A stretch of DNA of 15,996 nt from assembly GCA_000437215.1 (NCBI GenBank), contig FR898635.1, positions 60,419 through 76,414 on the forward strand. Reading direction: 5' to 3'. A model generated the notes under the pieces. That model did not search any database, was not told the origin of the DNA, and saw only the letters and a program-made list of their open reading frames with translations. Every line of letters begins with the position of its first letter. The first letter of the stretch is position 1. This document shows, piece after piece, positions 13,185-15,996 of this stretch. Made by a program: the position numbers and the translations under genes. Source of the stretch: Clostridium sp. CAG:440. GTDB lineage: Bacteria; Bacillota; Clostridia; TANB77; CAG-508.

Positions 13185-14726
13185 TTGTTATCTATTGTAA
13201 AAAGCATGTCACTCATTGGGCTTGATGGTTATTTAATAAATGTCGAGGTTGATGTTTCTCCAGGTATGCCATGTTTTGAAATTGTTGGCTTGCCAGACAC
13301 AAGTGTAAAAGAATCTAAAGAAAGAGTAAAAACAGCAATTAAAAATTCTAATTTAGATTTACTTAGTAAAAAAATAATTATAAATTTATCACCTGCAAAT
13401 ACAAAAAAAGAAGGTTCAATGTTCGATTTACCAATTGCAATAGGTGTATTAATTTCCAACCAAAATATAAAAAGTAAATTTATTAAAGAAATATTGCAAA
13501 AAACTATTTTTATAGGAGAATTATCTTTAGATGGAAATATTAATAAAGTTAATGGAATATTACCAATTTGCATAGAGGCCAAAAAATTGGGAATAAACAA
13601 TATTGTTTTACCTTTTGAAAACGCAAAAGAAGCATCAATTATTGATGGCATTTCAATCTTTCCTGCTCGTAATTTATTAGATGTTATTTCATTTTTTTAC
13701 AGTAATTTAAAATTCGAAATAAATCCCCAAAATATTAACAATTTTGAAATTAATTCAAACTATAATATAGATTTTTCTGAAGTTAAAGGACAAGAAAATG
13801 TTAAAAGAGCTTTAGAAATATCTGCAGCTGGCAACCATAATTGTTTATTAATAGGAAGTCCCGGAACTGGTAAAACCATGATTGCCAAAAGACTTCCAAC
13901 TATTCTTCCATCTATGACTTTTGAAGAATCATTAGAAGTAACAAAAATTCATAGTATTTCTGGCACTTTATCAAATAAAACTCCTTTAATAGTAACAAGG
14001 CCCTTTAGAAATCCCCATCATACTATATCTCCTACTTCTTTAGTTGGTGGTGGAAGAATTCCAAAACCTGGTGAAATTAGTCTTGCACATTATGGTGTTT
14101 TATTTTTAGATGAACTTCCAGAATTTAATAAAAGTACATTAGAAATGCTTAGAATTCCTTTAGAAGATAAAAAAGTCACAATAAGTAGAGTAAATGCAAC
14201 AGTTAATTTTCCATGTAATTTTATGCTTATTGCTAGTATGAATCCTTGTCCTTGTGGTTATTTTGGGTCTCAAGAAAAAAATTGTACATGTAGTGATGAG
14301 CAAATTAAAAAATATATAAATAAAATTAGTGGTCCATTACTAGACAGGATTGATTTACATATTGAAGTTAATCAAGTCAAATATCAAAATTTAAATACTA
14401 ATAATTCTTTATCATCTTCACAAATAAAAAAAAGAGTAAATTTTGCGCGAAATTTACAATATATGCGTTACAAAAAATATGGTATATTTTCTAATTCTGA
14501 CTTAACACCAAAGTTAATAGAAAAATATTGTGTATTAAATAAAAATAGTAAAAAAATTTTAAAATCGGCTTTTGAAAAATTCAATTTAAGTGTTAGAGCA
14601 TATACAAAAATATTAAAGGTCGCAAGAACAATTGCGGATTTAGATGGTGCACAAGATATTGAAACTTGTCATATTGCAGAAGCAATTCAATATAGAAATT
14701 TAGACAGAAAATATTGGGGATATTAA
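13185..14726 (+). CDS. comM: ComM/YifB family Mg-chelatase-like AAA+ ATPase
   Basis: This 513-residue protein has the full ComM layout: an N-terminal ChlI/S5-like domain (1 to about 170; MPCFEIVGLPDTSVKESKER is the family signature), an AAA+ domain and a C-terminal Mg-chelatase-type lid region ending in IAEAIQYRNLDR. Walker A is GSPGTGKT at 224-231, Walker B is LFLDELPEF with D309-E310, and a Cys-rich loop (NPCPCGYFG...CTCS) follows as usual. In Gram-negative bacteria ComM is a hexameric helicase that drives branch migration during transformation; a similar role is inferred here. Translation starts at TTG (13185), with AAAGGAGG six bases upstream and no ATG in a suitable place. It leads the cluster with dprA and yraN. 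Confidence 0.93.
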   Translation: MLSIVKSMSLIGLDGYLINVEVDVSPGMPCFEIVGLPDTSVKESKERVKTAIKNSNLDLLSKKIIINLSPANTKKEGSMFDLPIAIGVLISNQNIKSKFIKEILQKTIFIGELSLDGNINKVNGILPICIEAKKLGINNIVLPFENAKEASIIDGISIFPARNLLDVISFFYSNLKFEINPQNINNFEINSNYNIDFSEVKGQENVKRALEISAAGNHNCLLIGSPGTGKTMIAKRLPTILPSMTFEESLEVTKIHSISGTLSNKTPLIVTRPFRNPHHTISPTSLVGGGRIPKPGEISLAHYGVLFLDELPEFNKSTLEMLRIPLEDKKVTISRVNATVNFPCNFMLIASMNPCPCGYFGSQEKNCTCSDEQIKKYINKISGPLLDRIDLHIEVNQVKYQNLNTNNSLSSSQIKKRVNFARNLQYMRYKKYGIFSNSDLTPKLIEKYCVLNKNSKKILKSAFEKFNLSVRAYTKILKVARTIADLDGAQDIETCHIAEAIQYRNLDRKYWGY

Positions 14727-14745
14727 TATAGAAAGGATTGATTTT

Positions 14746-15618
14746 ATGAAAATTATTGATTACAACTCTAACTTTTATCCATCTTCATTAAAAAAAATTA
14801 AAAATCCACCAAAAAAATTATATGCTATTGGAAATGTAAACCTATTAAATACTACTTGTTTTTCTATCGTTGGATCAAGAGTGTGTTCTAAATATGGTAT
14901 GGAAATGGCAAAATTCTTTTCTAAAGAACTTTCCTTTCAAAATTTAACTATTGTTAGTGGTATGGCTTTAGGAATTGATGCAATTTCACATCATTCTACA
15001 TTAAATGTGGGAGGATACACAATTGCCGTTTTGGGTTGTGGTTTTAATAAAATATTTCCAGAAGAAAATATTGGTTTATATAATAAAATTATAGAAAATA
15101 ATGGACTTGTTATTAGCGAATATTGTCCAGATGAAGAAGCATGCTCAAAAAACTTTTTAGCAAGAAACAGAATTGTAAGTGGTCTTTCTATTGGACTTTT
15201 AGTTGTAGAAGCAGCTTCCAGAAGTGGCACAAGCGTTACTGCAAAACTTGCAAAAGAACAAGGAAAAAAAGTATTTTGTATTCCTCATAATATTGGCGAT
15301 AAATATGGAGTTGGAATTAATAGATTAATAAAAAATGGAGCGATTGTTATAACTTCACCAGAAGAAATAATTAATTCATTTAATTTTTTAAATTATAAGG
15401 CTTGTGAAGAAAAAAATGTATTTTCCCCTACAAAGAAAAACATTCCAAAACAGTATGAAGAAATATATAATATATTAATTGGTCCACCACAAAACTTAAG
15501 CCAAATATGTGAAAAAATTAATAAACCTATACAATTTATTAATAACGCGATTTTTATGCTTGAATTAAATGGCAATATTATTAAAACAAAAGAAGGATAT
15601 CAAGCAAATGTATTTTAA
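14746..15618 (+). CDS. dprA: DNA-processing protein DprA
   Basis: DprA binds incoming single-stranded DNA and loads RecA during transformation. This 290-residue copy has the extended Rossmann core: FSIVGSRVCSKYG (G43-S-R45), IVSGMALGIDAISHH, VLGCGFNKIFPEEN, SEYCPDEEAC...FLARNRIVSGLS and VVEAASRSGTSVTA, all conserved family motifs. A winged-helix-like C-terminal domain of about 55 residues (EEIYNILIGPPQNLSQICEKI...) follows. The N-terminal SAM-like domain of some DprA proteins is absent or very short, as in other compact Firmicute versions. It starts 19 bases after comM, with AAAGGA upstream. DprA is also present in many bacteria not known to be transformable, so competence is not proven. Confidence 0.95.
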   Translation: MKIIDYNSNFYPSSLKKIKNPPKKLYAIGNVNLLNTTCFSIVGSRVCSKYGMEMAKFFSKELSFQNLTIVSGMALGIDAISHHSTLNVGGYTIAVLGCGFNKIFPEENIGLYNKIIENNGLVISEYCPDEEACSKNFLARNRIVSGLSIGLLVVEAASRSGTSVTAKLAKEQGKKVFCIPHNIGDKYGVGINRLIKNGAIVITSPEEIINSFNFLNYKACEEKNVFSPTKKNIPKQYEEIYNILIGPPQNLSQICEKINKPIQFINNAIFMLELNGNIIKTKEGYQANVF

Positions 15619-15964
15619 ACAATCAATTGGAAAATTAGGTGAAGATATTGCTTGTTTATATTTAGAAAAAAATAATTATAAAATAATTAAAAGAAATTTT
15701 AGATGTAAACAAGGTGAATTAGATATTATAGCATTTAATTTAAAAAAAGAATTAATTTTTATAGAAGTAAAAACAAGAAATAATATTAATTATGGTTTTG
15801 CATGTGAAGCTGTAAATAAATATAAAAAAAGGCATATTTATAATTGTGCAAAATATTATTTATTTTTAAATAATTTTAATAATATTAATATTAGATTTGA
15901 TATTATTGAAATATATTTTAAAAATAATAAAACATATTTAAATCATATAAAACAAGCTTTTTAA
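15608..15964 (+). CDS. yraN: YraN family (UPF0102) nuclease-like protein
   Basis: This 118-residue protein matches the YraN/UPF0102 family, with a restriction-endonuclease-like fold. It opens with IGKLGEDIACLYLEKNNYKIIKRNFR, then GELDIIAFN and FIEVKTRNN, giving the E/D...D...ExK arrangement of that nuclease fold. The family has a proposed but not firmly established role in DNA processing. The frame is open from an ATG at 15569, but the ATG at 15608 is right: GAAGGA lies about 10 bases upstream and the product then starts just before the family motif. It overlaps the end of dprA by 11 bases in another frame, so translation is probably coupled. In many Firmicutes yraN lies just upstream of comM and dprA; here it follows them. 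Confidence 0.9.
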   Translation: MYFKQSIGKLGEDIACLYLEKNNYKIIKRNFRCKQGELDIIAFNLKKELIFIEVKTRNNINYGFACEAVNKYKKRHIYNCAKYYLFLNNFNNINIRFDIIEIYFKNNKTYLNHIKQAF

Positions 15965-15974
15965 AAAAATAAAT

Positions 15975-15996
15975 TATATCTAAAAAATTAGATATA
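15975..15996 (+). terminator. Probable terminator after yraN (cut by window edge)
   Basis: TATATCTAA (15975-15983) and TTAGATATA (15988-15996) form a 9-base stem with an AAAA loop, 10 bases past the yraN stop. The T run that would confirm it lies beyond the window, and the stem is all weak pairs but two. Confidence 0.4.

Noticed and set aside
13229..13651. Minus-strand open frame of 140 codons inside comM
   Set aside because: It is an antisense shadow of the well-supported comM coding sequence, with no ribosome binding site.
1..15996. CRISPR array or retron-like repeats
   Set aside because: No regularly spaced repeats of 20-40 bases, no reverse transcriptase and no Cas-like protein is visible on either strand.

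Overview
The window is very AT-rich and reads as a chromosome segment of a low-GC Firmicute, most likely an uncultured gut-type Clostridia. The signs are strong AAGGAGG-type ribosome binding sites, TTGACA-N17-TATAAT promoters, GTG and TTG starts, a YHYH-domain surface protein, a C39/SH3 surface protein and a comM-dprA-yraN cluster. I cannot name the species.

Region 1 (1 to about 3930) is the end of an integrated mobile element. On the minus strand lie an excisionase-like HTH protein, a phage replisome organizer and a DnaC-type helicase loader that runs off the left edge. Divergently, on the plus strand, lie a Cys-rich protein and a tyrosine integrase. The integrase reading frame carries one in-frame TAG at codon 150, so the integrase is probably dead. 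Past the integrase are two GTCCCC direct repeats, a terminator, and the 3' half of an initiator tRNA (fMet) that begins at the anticodon loop. This half-tRNA looks like the att site, but the tRNA 5' half is missing on its chromosomal side.

Region 2 (3967-7719, minus strand) is a run of accessory or housekeeping genes. It holds a secreted, probably surface-anchored YHYH/Ig-like protein with two perfect Spo0A-box heptamers upstream, a two-gene unit (Nudix hydrolase, then a CYTH-methyltransferase fusion), and a broken C39 peptidase/SH3 surface protein with an internal deletion.

Region 3 (7867-12681) has a FlaR-like P-loop kinase on the plus strand. It converges on a three-gene minus-strand operon: UPF0104-type membrane protein, then a large SF2 helicase with membrane helices near its C terminus, then an NT5C-type HAD nucleotidase. 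The two transcription units end in one hairpin that forms the last codons of both genes. The helicase with its co-transcribed membrane protein is the best candidate here for an undescribed system, though its function cannot be read from sequence.

Region 4 (12868-15996) has an intact initiator tRNA with a perfect consensus promoter and a terminator, then comM(yifB)-dprA-yraN. The first two link the cluster to handling of incoming single-stranded DNA in transformation. No gene-free stretch exceeds 300 bases; the longest (3689-3966) holds the att-related structures described below.
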